Shown: positions 47,276 through 59,105 of the stretch, piece by piece
Layout of the letters: each line of letters starts with the position of its first letter
Numbering within the stretch: position 1 is the stretch's first letter
Source: Megaleporinus macrocephalus
Lineage: Eukaryota; Chordata; Actinopteri; Characiformes; Anostomidae
NCBI GenBank assembly: GCA_021613375.1
Contig: CM038710.1
Coordinates: 31,850,695 to 31,914,694, forward strand
Reading direction: 5' to 3'
Length of the DNA stretch: 64,000 bases
Program-made: the position numbers and the translations under genes
Notes under the pieces: generated by a model
What the model saw: the letters and a program-made list of their open reading frames with translations, nothing else
What the model was told of the DNA's origin: nothing
The model's database searches: none

Positions 47276-49867
47276 GCTGAGTTGTGGATGTGATCTGAAG
47301 TCTGGCCGTTATATGGAGTTATAGTACAATTCGGATTGGATTGTAGCAGAGTTTCAGTACCCAGAACAGTCATCAGTTGTTACCCAAGAAGTGTAGACCA
47401 GAGCTGAGCCATGACTCATTTGCTATCTGGGGTGCGGCTACAGACAATACACAGGTTAAAATGGATAGCCAGGCAACAAAAACAATAAAAAAAACAGAGC
47501 AAGGATGTTACATAACCTTTCTAATGGTTCTTTCATCATGATAATGCATCGTATATGGAGTGTATCTGCCTTTTTTATTAGATGGTGAAAAATAAAGAAA
47601 TGAAGATACATGGTTTTCTTGGACAGCAATAATATTGTAGTGAACCGTGAGGGTTGGGAAGAGGAGAAAAGATTGATGTGTATCACAAAAATGACTGTCA
47701 GTATAAGGGGCACCTATGGGGTCTCAAAGGTATGTGCGGCTGGGGCCGGTGGTCGGACTGAAGACGGCAGTTTGGCGTGTGCGACACTATTTGGTGCCTG
47801 TGTTGGTGTGAGCTGTGACGCTGGGAGGGACACGCCATTTGTAATAAACAGGAACTGAACTGAACTGACGCAAGTGTCTACCGTTACTCTCTCTCTCTCC
47901 CTGTCTGCTCTCCTCCCCTTGTTTTATGGATTGTTGATCGTAACTATAGTTCTGCTTCCTCATGTGAGCCTCAGTGTTCGCTAACCTCTCAAGTGACTTC
48001 TGTTAGAAGCGCTGAGCTTTGTAGTGTTCTAGTTGTGTAGTGTGTGAATATTTGTAAGCACGTTCGAGTGGGGTTGAGTGAGGTCTTGCACTGTGTGTAG
48101 ATTGGATTGCTTTTATTTCCTCCGAATGAATTTGCCTTGGGGGCTGCCTAGCTAACTTTTATATTTCTATGTGTTTCACGACTATATAAGGGATTGAGTA
48201 TGTTTCGTCCTCAGACTTTGTCTTCCTCTATCTGGACCTCCCCCGTTAAACAATTAAATTAATTATACAGTCTTGCTCGGCAGGGCTTGCCACAATATGC
48301 TTTCCTGCTTAAGCAAAACTGATGGCCACAACAGGGGGCTCATGGGAGCCACACGCCCTCTAGAAATGGAACATGTTGTTATTAATGTGATTGTTTAGTG
48401 TTAAGATATGTATGGGTGTGTATTGCGTTACTCTGTGCTGGGGATTTGGACTGTTTGTGTGCTTTGTGTGTTAGTGTGGTCAAGTCTGTGGTTAATGGTG
48501 ACCTATCCTGTGAGTTCAAGGCTCTGAATGTGATTTTCTGCTGCTGTTTTAATAAAAGAGCACTACTCTCAGCAGAATCTCTGCCTCCCTTGTTTCTTAC
48601 TACATGCTGACTCACCAGTATTTATACTTTATTTGGCAAATTATGTTTATTGAAGTTGATTATTGAGTTGTTCTCATTCATATTTAAACTGAAGTTAGTT
48701 CAGATAGTTATTGTTTTGTATCTATAATCTTCAATGCTATGTTCTTCTATGCACTGGGTGGCTGTTACTTCAGGCCTGAAACATACTAGAGACAAGAGAA
48801 GTAGCATCTCTCTACAACAGAAGTTGATTATGGAGCTGATCTTCCAGGGACATTGAGAACACAATCCCTTGTGAGGAGAAATGTGAAGAAGGCTGCTGTG
48901 GTGTGTCTGGGAGAGCTGTGATGGAGGTCTCGATCCACAAACTGCATTTCTGGGAGGCTGTGGCTCAAACACACTGAGAATCACACTTCTAGAATAGAGG
49001 AACAGACCCGACATTATCAATGTGGAAGTAGTTTTCTCCGTTTTCTTACTGAGTTTTGGGAATGTGGCTGGATTTCTCCTGGATCATCACTAATAAGTGG
49101 TCAGAGTGTTGTATTAAAAAAAGGCTGCAAATGACATGCCAGTGGACCAAGCAAAGATAAGCTTAATAGTCTGATTCTCCTGAGCAATGTTGACCTTTGT
49201 AGAGCCATGGAGCTCAGAGCAAATCAAACTTCATTATTATCCCTGCCTTTAGTATATTACACCTACCGGCCCTGTGAGCTGTGGAGGAAGGAAGGATTAA
49301 GGATAAATAATGAAGATGATTAAATCTGTGTGTGTGTGTGACGTGTTGACATTTCGGGATGCTCTGATATGTAATTATTGGGAGGAAGCTGAAAGTCAAT
49401 TATCACAATTAGAACAAACTTCAGTAAAAGCTTTGTGTTATAGGAAGTTTGATCTTGAAAGATAAACTAAAGGCAACTTACCTGCTTACAATCAAAGAGT
49501 GAATTGAAAATATTAGTACTTTGAATTTACTCTAATCAAACTGTACATTACTTTCATAGAAACGAGCACTGTTATAACAAAAGTTTTTTATAAAAAGTTA
49601 AAAAGTAACTTAAAGGGAACATGTTCTTATCTCCAAATGTAACATAATTTAATTGCCAGTAATTTAGAAGATTTCGATCCTTTCACACAATATAAATATC
49701 CACATGATATCTTACATTTGTTTGCTATTTCATTATTTGTCCTTGAGGTTAACTTAATAGCGTGTGTGATTTTATACACGGTCAGTCATAAAAAAACATA
49801 AAAAACACTTCCTTGTTTCTACAATACACATGCATTTAATCAGCTTATCATATAGGACAGCTTTGTA
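47276..49867. other. Largely unassigned; LTR-like 3' ends suspected
   Basis: Two GT-rich segments carry AATAAA signals (about 47842 and 48551), with CTCTCTC or TCTGCCTCCCTTG following. This is the layout of LTR or LINE ends, but boundaries were not found. No exon recognised. Confidence 0.3.
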
Positions 49868-50180
49868 GTTTTACAATTATGCCACCACAGAGTGGGTATT
49901 ATGTGGGTGGTGGGTCATTCTCAGTACTACAGTGACACTGAAGTGGTGGTGGTGTGTTAGTTTGTGTTGTGCCAGTACAGCAGTGCTCATTTACTGTCCA
50001 CTCTATTAGACACACCTGCCTTGCTGGTCCACTGTGTAGATGTAAAGTCAGAGACGTTAGCTCGTCTGTTATTGCACAGGTTGTGTTGGTAATTCTCTAG
50101 TCCTTCATTAGTGGTCACAGGATGCTGCTCCCACCTGGCCCGTATCTGAAACCCTTCCTGTGTCCAGGTGTTTTCTCTTG
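49868..50180 (+). mobile_element. Palindrome-type miniature transposon, one arm
   Basis: It starts CCACAGAGTGGGTATTATGT, then GGGTGGTGGGTCATTCTCAG, CAGTGACACTGAAGTGGTGG and GCTCATTTACTGTCCACTC. In the fish family this resembles, the second arm mirrors the first; here the mirrored arm is missing. Confidence 0.5.
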
Positions 50181-50205
50181 TCCCCATTCCTTTTGTTGTT
50201 CCAGT

Positions 50206-51635
50206 CAGTGTTAATTTTGACAGCAAATTTTGATTTAGTCTTAGTCGTAGTCTTTTGACTAAAATGTCACTTAGTTTTAGTCATAATTTAGTCATCTGAA
50301 TTGTTTTTTAGTTTTAGTCTAGTTTTAGTCAACTAATTATCATAAGAATATAGTCTAGACTAAATCTACAGTCGATTCAGTCGACTAAAATATAAAGGGT
50401 GTAAAATGTAATGCTTTTTCTTCAGTTCCCTTGAATTATTTAAGCCATTATATATATACTTTATACATTTTATATATATATATATATATACGAAATAAAA
50501 CATTTATTAACCAGTTATGGAATATTATTTATGTTTGAAAGACCAATACACACATAAACAGATTGAACAAACAACATCTGAGGTTTTCCGTAACTGCAAA
50601 GTGAATAAGAGAAAACTGTTATTTTATCCTTGTATCACCTTTTTATTTATCTCTAATTTATTTAGTAGTTGTTACTAATGCTGTCAATCTAATTAAATTA
50701 CATGCTCTGTGGTTAACTAATCGACATTAATTGCATTTATCACTTTTTGCTATGAAAATATTTTTAATTGTGCAATTCAAATACATTTTGGCATAACAGT
50801 AAATCAATAAATGAAAAACTGCCACATCTCCAGGTCACAGTGTTTACTAGAGACACACACTGCACATTACGTGCACTAATAAACTGTAAATAAAACTAGC
50901 TAATCTCTTTCTAGTGTGTACGGAGAGATTTGGGACACGATCATCAAACACAGATGGTTGGAGTTCGCTAGCTAGTCTCCCGACTCTGGCTCTGCACATA
51001 CAGCGTTTTACCTGCTTCCCACATACCTGATTAACTAATCTGACCATTAACACCACCTTACTAAGTTAATACAGTGTTTACAGCAGGACACGCTCTAAAC
51101 TGTACAGTGTGCTTTCAGGACTAGGATTAAGCAAGGCTAAGCTAGCGTTAGCAGCGGTAAAGCTAGCTAACGGTGGTGCTGGAGGGCTGATGTCCAGCGC
51201 GGTGTTGATTTTCTCTAAACACAAACGCTAAACTCTCTTTCTCTCTGCTGACAGTGTCTAGATAACTTAGTTCCATCATGATTAGCGACAATTCACAGAC
51301 TCGTATGATCTTCCCGGGTTTAGACCAAATTTGTGTTAGTGTGCGTTTGATTGACGGCTACTCGGCTTGTCCCGCCTCCATATACGGCGAAGTAGTTATG
51401 ATTGGATGTTTTCCTAACTTGTCCCTGCCTTTCACAAAACTAAATCAGTTCTGATTGGATGTCGTCCCTGCCAAACATATTCATCTCGTTTTTATTCGTT
51501 GACTAAAGTGTCAATTAATTTCATCATAGTTTTTAATCCTTTCTGTAGATTTTAGTTAGTTTTCATCTCGGTCTTGTCATGAAAAAAAGGTTCGTTGACG
51601 AAAACTATGACGAAAATAGTTCGAAATTAACACTG
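50206..51635 (+). mobile_element. Nonautonomous hAT element (1430 bp) with perfect 8-bp duplication
   Basis: The left end CAGTGTTAATTTTGACAGC and the reverse complement of the right end (CAGTGTTAATTTCGAACTA) are inverted. GTTCCAGT flanks both sides exactly (50198-50205, 51636-51643). Subterminal regions carry repeated TTTAGTC and GACTAAA. The interior, including GCTAGC-rich DNA at 51130-51180, has no transposase. Confidence 0.95.
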
Positions 51636-52012
51636 GTTCCAGTCCCTGTCATTGTTCCTTTTCCTGTTTTTGGTGTCCGTGTTCCTGTCTGTTTTCTTGT
51701 CCCTGTCATTCTGTTTGTACATGTTCCTGTCTCTGTGTTTTGTCCTCTTCCCTGTCTCCTGTCTGGTCTCGTCCTGTCTGGTCTCGCCCTGTCTCGTGTT
51801 TTGTCCTGTTCTCGTGTTTTCGTCATCTTCCTCCTTGTTCGTCTTGCCAGCCGTCCTCGTCCCTGGTTTTGTGTTTGTCCTGGTTTGGTTGTTCCTGGTT
51901 CTTGTCTGTGTTCCTGTTTGCCTGTCCCTGTCTGTTCCTGGTTTCTGTGCTCCGTTTGCCTTTTTTTCCCCGTTTCTGTGTCCCTTTTCCTGTTTGTCTG
52001 TGACAGAGTGGA
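51636..52012 (+). repeat. Pyrimidine-rich degenerate tandem repeat
   Basis: About 370 bases of GTTCCTGTCTC-like units, almost free of A on this strand. It begins at 50160-50205, left of the hAT insertion, so the repeat is the host of that insertion. Its open frames on both strands are a composition effect, not genes. Confidence 0.75.
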
Positions 52013-52220
52013 AGTTAAATGTTAAAACTTTAACAGTTAACATATTACTTCATAAATTCGGTTTTCCATGGTGTAGGCCATTTAAAATGGCACAAAAAAA
52101 TCCTGAAAATGAAATGAGGGAGAGAAATGACAAGACAGCCCTGAGGGATTTTAAGTGGCACATTTGAGTTTTATTTTTGTTCAGTGCATTTTTTCTGTCC
52201 TCTGTCCTACAAAAGTGTGA

Positions 52221-52225
<5 letters not shown>
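52013..52225. other. Unassigned short stretch
   Basis: No feature recognised. Confidence 0.4.

Positions 52226-52310
<85 letters not shown>
52226..52310 (+). repeat. AT microsatellite (about 85 bp)
   Basis: Pure alternating AT. Confidence 0.95.
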
Positions 52311-52314
<4 letters not shown>

Positions 52315-52629
52315 AACAGTTTGAAAGGTTTTTAATTGAATTCTGGTGAATCTGTCAGATTAAAAAACAGACCAGGAGCTAGAGATGCACAGCCTCTCCT
52401 CCTCAGATCCCTCTTGGCTGCGTCCGTCTGTCAGTCATGCAGGCGAGTGGACCATCGGCAGGATTAGCTGCTTTTATTTGAATTAATAATGTGATATCAC
52501 ACGTGGCTCACACAGGCATCGCACACTCCTGCTTCTTAAGATTAACTACATTGTCAATTTTCCGCCGTTGCTTTGTGCACCTAGCAGAACATTAATTCAG
52601 CATTGCCCGCTTATCACAGACACGCAAGT

Positions 52630-52630
<1 letters not shown>
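52311..52630. other. Unique, possibly conserved non-coding segment
   Basis: It contains TTTTATTTGAATTAATAATG then TGATATCAC, TTAAGATTAACTACATTGTC and AACATTAATTCAGC, in a GC-balanced, repeat-free setting between two microsatellites. This has the texture of vertebrate enhancers. No coding frame. Confidence 0.3.

Positions 52631-52688
<58 letters not shown>
52631..52688 (+). repeat. AC microsatellite
   Basis: About 29 AC units. Confidence 0.95.
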
Positions 52689-52690
<2 letters not shown>

Positions 52691-53484
52691 GTGGAAAGTA
52701 CAGTACATGCTGCTTTCAAACATACAGCTTGGTATCTGGGGTATAGCACAATACATATATCCTTTGGTGTGGGTGTCTGTTATTTCTATGTATAACCGCT
52801 AGACGTTAAGATACACGTCTATGGCTTTCATTCTTCTGGATGTACAGGACCGTGTGCTCCTCTGCTCTCGTTTTCATTGGGGGCTCATATGAAATCCCCT
52901 ATGATATTTGAAGCTCAGGGCTCAACTGTAAATAATGCTCAGCCCACACCACAGGATTTATAAAATCCTAACCGATGTCGAAATGTGACATAATGATAGA
53001 TTTCATTTCAGTCATCACAGCTGTCACATGGAAAGATTTGCCCTGAACAAAGCATATAGTGTTCATGAACTAGAGTTCTAACTTGTTGTCCTGACTTTCC
53101 TTTTAAAACTTGAGTTCTTTCATGATGTCTTGTAAACAAACATGACCTGACATCAAACACAGCAGATGCCAGTGAGGACTGTTCTGCTATTTGTAAGTAC
53201 ATATTGCAGCAAAAATGCTAGAAAATAAATACGTTCTTTGTTTTTACAATGTTTTTGATGATAAAATTAAATTTATCCTTATTTTTATGAGTATACTTTT
53301 AAAAGTAAGGGTATCAAACAATGACCTTTCAAGTGATGGCATACAAAAAGTGTTGACTCCCTAACAAGGACTGGACAGTAAAGAAATACATGTACTTGAG
53401 TTCTGTACTGAGTATATGAACTTTAACTAAGTATCACTTTTTTACAACTTTTACTAAACTACATTATATACATCCTAAACCATG

Positions 53485-53674
53485 TATTGTCCCTGTCCAA
53501 AAAAAAAATCTTGATTTTTGTTGATTTTTATTTTTAAGTATCATTCAAAAACAACAGCTGCCATTTACACTGTATAAATATCTTGTGATGAATGAACCAA
53601 TAAAAATGCTTCAAACTGGCTTAGAAAAAATTCTGGTTCCATTGACTTACATTGACTTTGGACAGTGACGATAT
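53485..53674 (+). mobile_element. TA-flanked miniature transposon, copy 4
   Basis: The left end TATTGTCCCTGTCC and right end TTTGGACAGTGACGATAT are inverted. The interior holds GTGATGAATGAACCAATAAA and TTCTGGTTCCATTGACTTAC. It lacks the segment before the right end present in copy 3. Confidence 0.7.
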
Positions 53675-53983
53675 AAATCGAATTTTCTTGTTACTTCATT
53701 AATTAATCTGAAGCATAGCTCTGGTGTCTGCAGGCAAATTCTTTTTTTATGTAATCAGTCATGTCCAATTACAATATCTAATCACAGTAAAGAGAAAACC
53801 CAAACTCAGTAAACTCCTCCTGAAGTGTCAGTCTAGTTCAAAGCATGTGCTGCATTGTTTGAACAGGTCAACTTGGTGATTGTAATGATGGCTACTTTTG
53901 GCAGATAAAGATGGTAAAAGAACATTAACATTAATACAACTTCTTACCATCAAATCTGAGGAGACATGTTGAGGTACATAAAT

Positions 53984-54211
53984 ATATCGTCACTGTCCAA
54001 TAAAAAAAGTATCTCCAAAAGTGCAACTTTACAGTAGAGACCAAAAACATACTTTACTTTCAATGTAAGTCGATGGAACCAGAATTTTTTCCAAGCTATT
54101 TTGGAGCATTTCTATTGGTCCATTCATCAATTTTCACACAATGTAAACGACCATTGGCGTGTTCAAATGTTGTAGAAAATGGAGATGTTTTTCATTGGAC
54201 AGCGACAATAT
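53984..54211 (-). mobile_element. TA-flanked miniature transposon, copy 5 (complete)
   Basis: The ends ATATCGTCACTGTCC and GGACAGCGACAATAT are inverted. The interior is in reverse orientation relative to 16615-16866 (TTCTATTGGTCCATTCATC). Confidence 0.75.
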
Positions 54212-54270
54212 GTTTAATTGCAGTAAACATTTTAAACTAAGTTGTTCAAGCTTGTAGTAGTTGCTGTTTT

Positions 54271-54271
<1 letters not shown>

Positions 54272-54319
<48 letters not shown>
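54272..54319 (+). repeat. GATA microsatellite
   Basis: About 12 GATA units. Confidence 0.95.
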
Positions 54320-54692
54320 TGTAAACTAGTTCATAACACTAGGTCCTGTGTGAATTCACTGCTAACACATTGTAATTATTAGGTAGTGAAAATGCTAAAT
54401 TAACATTACTCACTAAAGTCATTTTAGAAATATATGTTTTAATCTTGTCAAATAAACACAGTACAATTAGTAACACGAAGGGATTCAGTGGGTTGTTTCA
54501 GAATCATTAGAGTCTATAAATGCATTGAGGCAATAATACAACAATACATTGACATTAAATGAGTATTTTACATGAGTTCTCCAGTAATTTAGCTCATGTA
54601 ATATTATGACTGAATAACCTTACCTTGTATTTGGAGCAAAATTGTTACTTTTACTTAAGTAATGGTGCTATGTACTCTATCCACCTCTGTCT

Positions 54693-55411
54693 TTAACCCT
54701 ATCTGACTGAGAGTTTCATGGGTGATTCATTCTGACAGTTTGGAGATAGCCCCTTAACCTTGTTTAACTCTGCTGCCAGAAAAGTTATACTGCATACGCA
54801 TCCACACTGGCCAGAGTTAACTATGTCAGCATGTAGAACCAGAGGTTTCTGCACGCCACTGTGTTTTTATCACAGACCCCATGGCATAAAAGAATCTGGG
54901 AAAACAACCCTTTTAACATAAGAGTTGGGACTGTATTCAGTTATCATGAAGGGCCAATTGACTATAAAGCTGTCGTGACTATCCTGTAGTGGAACAGAAA
55001 AGCTAATCCACATGCATGTACAGATGCAAATTAGAATTGATTTGCTATTAAAGTTTCCCTTAATGCATTTCAGTAAGAATGTGAACCCAAGCTATTATAA
55101 TAGCGGTACATTTGCTAAGAAAAATAATGCAAAGAAGAAAAAATAGTTTACCTAAGCAATAAGTCAACTGTGTAATTTCCACATGAATAAAACATATTAC
55201 ATCATCAGTATTTTGTCTTTGGACAGTCTATTGGTAATAAGCGTGTTGATGTAATACGCTCTATTCACGTGGACATTAAGTACATTTCTGCATTGCTGTT
55301 TACTTAAATAAACCAACCACTCGTCGTATTTACGTGATTGTACTTTACAGTGCTGGCAATGTGTTCATAATGATACCAAGCTCCCACTCGATTGAAGCTG
55401 GCAGTGAAGGA
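54693..55411. other. Unassigned stretch
   Basis: No feature recognised. Confidence 0.4.
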
Positions 55412-55945
55412 GCGTTTCACAGTCCAAACAAAAACATGTACCTTCATTTTTGTCATTTCTTATTTTTCTGCCTTGTTTCAATACAGCAGTTGTACAGACC
55501 AATGGAAGTGCTCCAAAATCACTTCTGGTTTCACCGACTTACATTGAAAGTAAAGTTTTAGTCCTTTACTGTAAATTTGCAGTTTTTGAGAAACTAGTTT
55601 TTCTTTGGACAGCGACAACATTCAACTGCAGCTCAACCATCCAAAAAGACTATAACAACTTGAAACGTTGAGCGACTAGAGCTCTAAACTAGCGGACCAC
55701 CTCGAATAGCATAGTCTCGTTTTCCAGTTGGAATTGGTGAGCTAACATTTCGCAGTTGTAACTGGTGAGTCAATCTTCTTTTTTAACGATGACTTGCGGA
55801 AGAAATCTGCAGGCATGCTTTACAGTAAGAGTGGAGCATGATATTCTCCTCTCTCTCAAAGATACACATTCTGTTTATCTGATGATGGTCTACCAGATCT
55901 TGCGTGATTGTTATGGGTCCCATTTTCTCTCCAGTTTTTCTCTCC
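55412..55945 (+). mobile_element. Composite repeat: miniature transposon copy 6 plus linker plus module C
   Basis: 55412-55622 is the miniature transposon (CACAGTCCAAACAAAAACATG to TTTGGACAGCGACAACATT). 55623-55680 is a linker (CAGCTCAACCATCC, ACTTGAAACGTTGAGC). 55681-55945 is module C (CTAAACTAGCGGACCACCTC to ATGGGTCCCATTTTCTCTCC). The first two blocks recur together at 56477-56760 and module C alone at 58129-58385. Confidence 0.65.
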
Positions 55946-56018
55946 AAACTCTTTTTTTTCTTTTCCTTAAATAAGTGGAATATTTTTATATATCTAATCA
56001 GGAATAGTCTGTAAAGTT

Positions 56019-56271
56019 TGTGTCCTGTCCTTCCCTCCATGTTACTTGCTCTTTGTTTATGTTTTCCTACGTGCTCTGTGTCTCCGTCCTCCACCTGTGC
56101 CTTGTATATTCACCAGGTGTCCGGGTATATAGTCTCCCCTTACTCTCCCTTCTGTGTCCGTGATTGTTTGTAGCTCTGTTTGAATGTTATTTGTATGATT
56201 ACTCGTGTTATTGTAAATAAAGCCCTGCGAATGGATTGAACCCCTCTGCCTGAGAGTGCTGAATCATTACA
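56019..56271 (+). mobile_element. LTR-like unit fragment, copy 5
   Basis: TGTCCTGTCC start, CTCCGTCCTCCACCTGTGCC, AATAAAGCCCTG then CCCCTCTGCC, ending CATTACA. It has the layout of the LTRs at 1026-1893 but is diverged. Duplications unclear. Confidence 0.4.
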
Positions 56272-56476
56272 TATCCTCTCTTGTATTTAATAGCTGATTT
56301 GACTGGATATTAAATAGATAAAGTGGGTCTTTATATAGTGCAATATACATTATATATATAGAGATAGATAGATAGATTAATGTAGCATCACAGATTGTTT
56401 TTGTGCAGAGTGAGTCATATAGTTTGAGGCAAAGACAAGATTTCTAAAATAGCACAGTGTATTTCCAACTTAAGAG
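56272..56476. other. Unassigned AT-rich spacer
   Basis: Contains a short GATA run at about 56360-56376. Otherwise nothing recognised. Confidence 0.4.
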
Positions 56477-56760
56477 AACATCGTCACAGTCTAAACAAAA
56501 GCATGTTTCTTCATTTTTTATTATTTTTTTCTACATTGTTTTAAAACAGCAGTTGTACAGACCAATGAAAGTGCTCCAAAATCACTTAGAAAAAAATTCT
56601 GGTTCCACTGACTTACACTGAAAGTAAAGTTTTAGTCCTTTACTGTATATTTGTCATTTTGGAGTTTAGTTTTCATTTGAACAACAACAACATTCAACTA
56701 CAGCTCAACCATCCAAACATACCATAACAACTTGAAATGTTGAGCTGCTAGGATGTGTCA
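56477..56760 (+). mobile_element. Miniature transposon copy 7 plus linker
   Basis: 56477-56692 matches the transposon part and 56693-56760 the linker of 55412-55680, but with a worn right terminal repeat. Confidence 0.65.
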
Positions 56761-58128
56761 GCCTCGTTAGCCTTATTCCTGCTGTCACTGTGCCTCAAAG
56801 ACCACTGTTAGGCCAGAAGAGCAGCTATGAAATATGCTGTACAAGGCGACTAATGTAGATGGCATAACTAGCAAATACATGACATTTAAAGGTAGAGGTA
56901 GATTTGAATAGTTTAACTGTTCAGGTTATTAACATTACACACATTCACATTAACAAGTGCTTCATTTAAAGTAATTCAGTATAGTATAGGACCTGGTATC
57001 AGCGAGTACTGAAAAACCATGCCCTCGTACGCGGTCAGAAAAAAAAAAGTAACCATATTTCCCTTATGCTATCTTTACTCAACACGGGCCCTTCGCTGGA
57101 TGGAGGAGCTAAACTGATTCCGGAGCATATTGTGTGGTCAATTATGCAGGAGCTCACTGGGGTTTTCAAAGGCATGACATCACAAACAGAGCTGTGAGAA
57201 GTATGGATGAGACACAGAGAGAGAGAGAAAAAAGAGAAAAGAGAGAGAGAGAGTACAAAGCAGAGGTGAAGGAGGAACAGCACATTGTTAAAGATACACG
57301 GGAGGGATAAAAATCTATTTAGGAGAGGTTCAGAAAAGATTGTTAGATCAATTCTGCAAGGATGTCCTTTACTTCGGCGTTTGTCTCTCTAACTCTTTGA
57401 TTTTATCTGACAAATTGATTTCAGAAGTGCTAAAGGCCATAACACAATATACAGTAATTACTACACAACACACACACCTACCCCACCTGCTAGGAGCCAC
57501 TGGGCGCTGGGCGATGTTGTCAACGTGTGAATGTGGGGGATTTTTTCCCCACCTCTGCAGAATTTATGCAAATTCCCTATTTGCAGAAATAGAGAGAGAG
57601 AGGGAGAGAGAGAGAAGCAGAGAAAAGAAGTGGTGGTGGGAAAGACAGACAGAGAGAGTGCACAGAGAGAGTGCACAGAGAAAGCGAGAACGCGAGAGAA
57701 AGGATGCAGGTGTTCTTAAGCCTGATTCAGCGCCTGAGTGTGTTAAAATATCTAAATTTGGCTCGTCTGACAGTCAAAAAGAGCTGCTCGGAACAGCCAG
57801 CGCTTGGGCCACAAAAAGAGGAGGAATCTATTTGTTAAAGCACGGATAAGTGTGGTGGACCTATATAGCTTATAACGCCATCCATCAGCGTGAAGCAGAG
57901 ATGCCACTTCCTCCAGAAGGCATGCATGCAGTGTGAACAGGGTGATTAAGGACTGCTGCACTTAGAAAGACACAGCTGGAGTGAGTAATTGGGAAGGTCG
58001 GAGGAAATTCCCAGTGGGACAGTAACGTTTTGGGCTGATTACAATGTGCTAACATATAAACACTCATATAAACAGAAGACCAAAAGCACAAACTGTAAAC
58101 GTCACAAGCTAGACTATATTTGGAGTAA
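56761..58128. other. Unassigned stretch with GA-rich repeats
   Basis: GA-rich runs at 57215-57255 and 57589-57690. A 169-codon plus-strand frame (57340-57849) runs through the GA repeat as RERERERE-type residues and is judged non-coding. 57080-57200 is unique-looking. Confidence 0.45.
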
Positions 58129-58400
58129 ATAGGGCGCTAAACTAGCGGACCACCTCAAATAGCATAGCCTCGTTTTCCAGTTGGAATTGGTGAGCTAAGA
58201 TTTTGCAGTTGTAACTGGTGAGTCTATTCTTTTTCAGGAGACTTGCAGAAGAAATCTGCAGACGTACTCAATAGTAAGAGTGGAGCATGAGTTTCTCCTC
58301 TCTCTTAAAGCTTCTGTTTATCTGATGATGGTCTACCAGGCCTTGCATGGTTGTTATGGGTCCCATTTTCTCTCCAGTTTAAAAACTCATTCGTATTTTC
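58129..58400 (+). repeat. Module C, second copy
   Basis: CTAAACTAGCGGACCACCTC, CGTTTTCCAGTTGGAATTGG, GCAGTTGTAACTGGTGAGTC and TATCTGATGATGGTCTACCA match 55690-55945 closely. Confidence 0.75.
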
Positions 58401-58499
58401 TTTTTACAAGCGAACTCACTTGTATATCTAGTAATCTCATCAGAAATATCTCTTAAAAAATTAATGTCTTGTATTTAATAGCTTAATAGTTTTGACTAT

Positions 58500-58775
58500 T
58501 GGGTCTTTAGAATTAGAATTAGAATTAAGAACTAGAATTAGCCACATGTGTTTGTACTCAGCGGAATTTGACCTCCGCATTTAACCCATGCATGCAGTGG
58601 AACACCTACATATACACACACACTAGAACATACACAGTAGGGCAGGGCAGGTGGGCAGCCCTATCCACAGCGCCCGGGGAGCAGTTGGAGTTAGGTGCCT
58701 TGCTCAAGGGGACCTCAGTCATGGCCTGCCGGTCCCGGGGATCGAACCGGCGACCTTCCAGTCACAAGACTGGAT
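58500..58775 (-). mobile_element. tRNA-derived SINE on the minus strand
   Basis: The minus strand has the B box GGTTCGATCCCCGGGACCGG, GGCCATGACTGAGGTCCCC and TTGAGCAAGGCACCTAACTC, a common fish SINE. Its A-box head is missing, replaced by the AT microsatellite at 58780. The 3' tail is the AATTAG repeat at 58509-58545. Confidence 0.7.
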
Positions 58776-58777
58776 CC

Positions 58778-58779
<2 letters not shown>

Positions 58780-58822
<43 letters not shown>
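58780..58822 (+). repeat. AT microsatellite
   Basis: Pure AT, ending in TAGATAGAT. Confidence 0.95.
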
Positions 58823-58824
<2 letters not shown>

Positions 58825-58849
58825 TAGATTGCACAGTGCTATATAAATT

Positions 58850-59015
58850 ATATAAAAAGTCCTTGAGAAATGGGCTAATAATGACTAGTAAATGCTCCAG
58901 AATAGATGAAAATGAAATCTCTTTACATTAATTTACATTCAATTAAATCATTTTTGGCTGTTTCTGTAAAGTTATCGTTTGAGTGATGGTTTGTATTTGG
59001 ACAGCAACTGTATAT
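58850..59015 (+). mobile_element. TA-flanked miniature transposon, copy 8 (5' worn)
   Basis: AGTAAATGCTCCAGAATAG, TTACATTCAATTAAATC and the right end TTTGGACAGCAACTGTATAT match the family. The left terminal repeat is not recognisable. Confidence 0.5.
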
Positions 59016-59060
59016 TTGTATGCTCATATAGCCTTTAAACCTTTTTCAGACATGCAGTTA

Positions 59061-59061
<1 letters not shown>

Positions 59062-59101
<40 letters not shown>

Positions 59102-59105
59102 AGAG
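59062..59105 (+). repeat. GA microsatellite
   Basis: GAGAGA run. Confidence 0.95.

Larger units (their letters stand above)
53367..54692 (+). mobile_element. Possible old hAT element interrupted by two miniature transposons
   Basis: 53390-53470 (ATACATGTACTTGAGTTCTG, TAACTAAGTATCAC) and 54640-54692 (TTACTTTTACTTAAGTAATG, TATCCACCTCTG) resemble the two ends of the hAT element at 41351-41853. The left terminus is not clean and no TSD was seen. TA-flanked miniatures lie inside at 53485-53674 and 53984-54211, and a GATA repeat at 54272-54319. Confidence 0.4.

Noticed and set aside
47610..48600. Complete LTR retrotransposon
   Set aside because: AATAAA signals are present, but no TG...CA boundaries, duplications, primer site or gag-pol could be established.
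51579..52167. Frames up to 171 codons on both strands
   Set aside because: Explained by the near absence of A in the pyrimidine-rich repeat; the translation is low-complexity (FLFLVSVF-type).
57340..57849. 169-codon plus-strand frame
   Set aside because: It runs through a GA repeat (RERERE-type residues), has no motif, and begins and ends in unrelated sequence.
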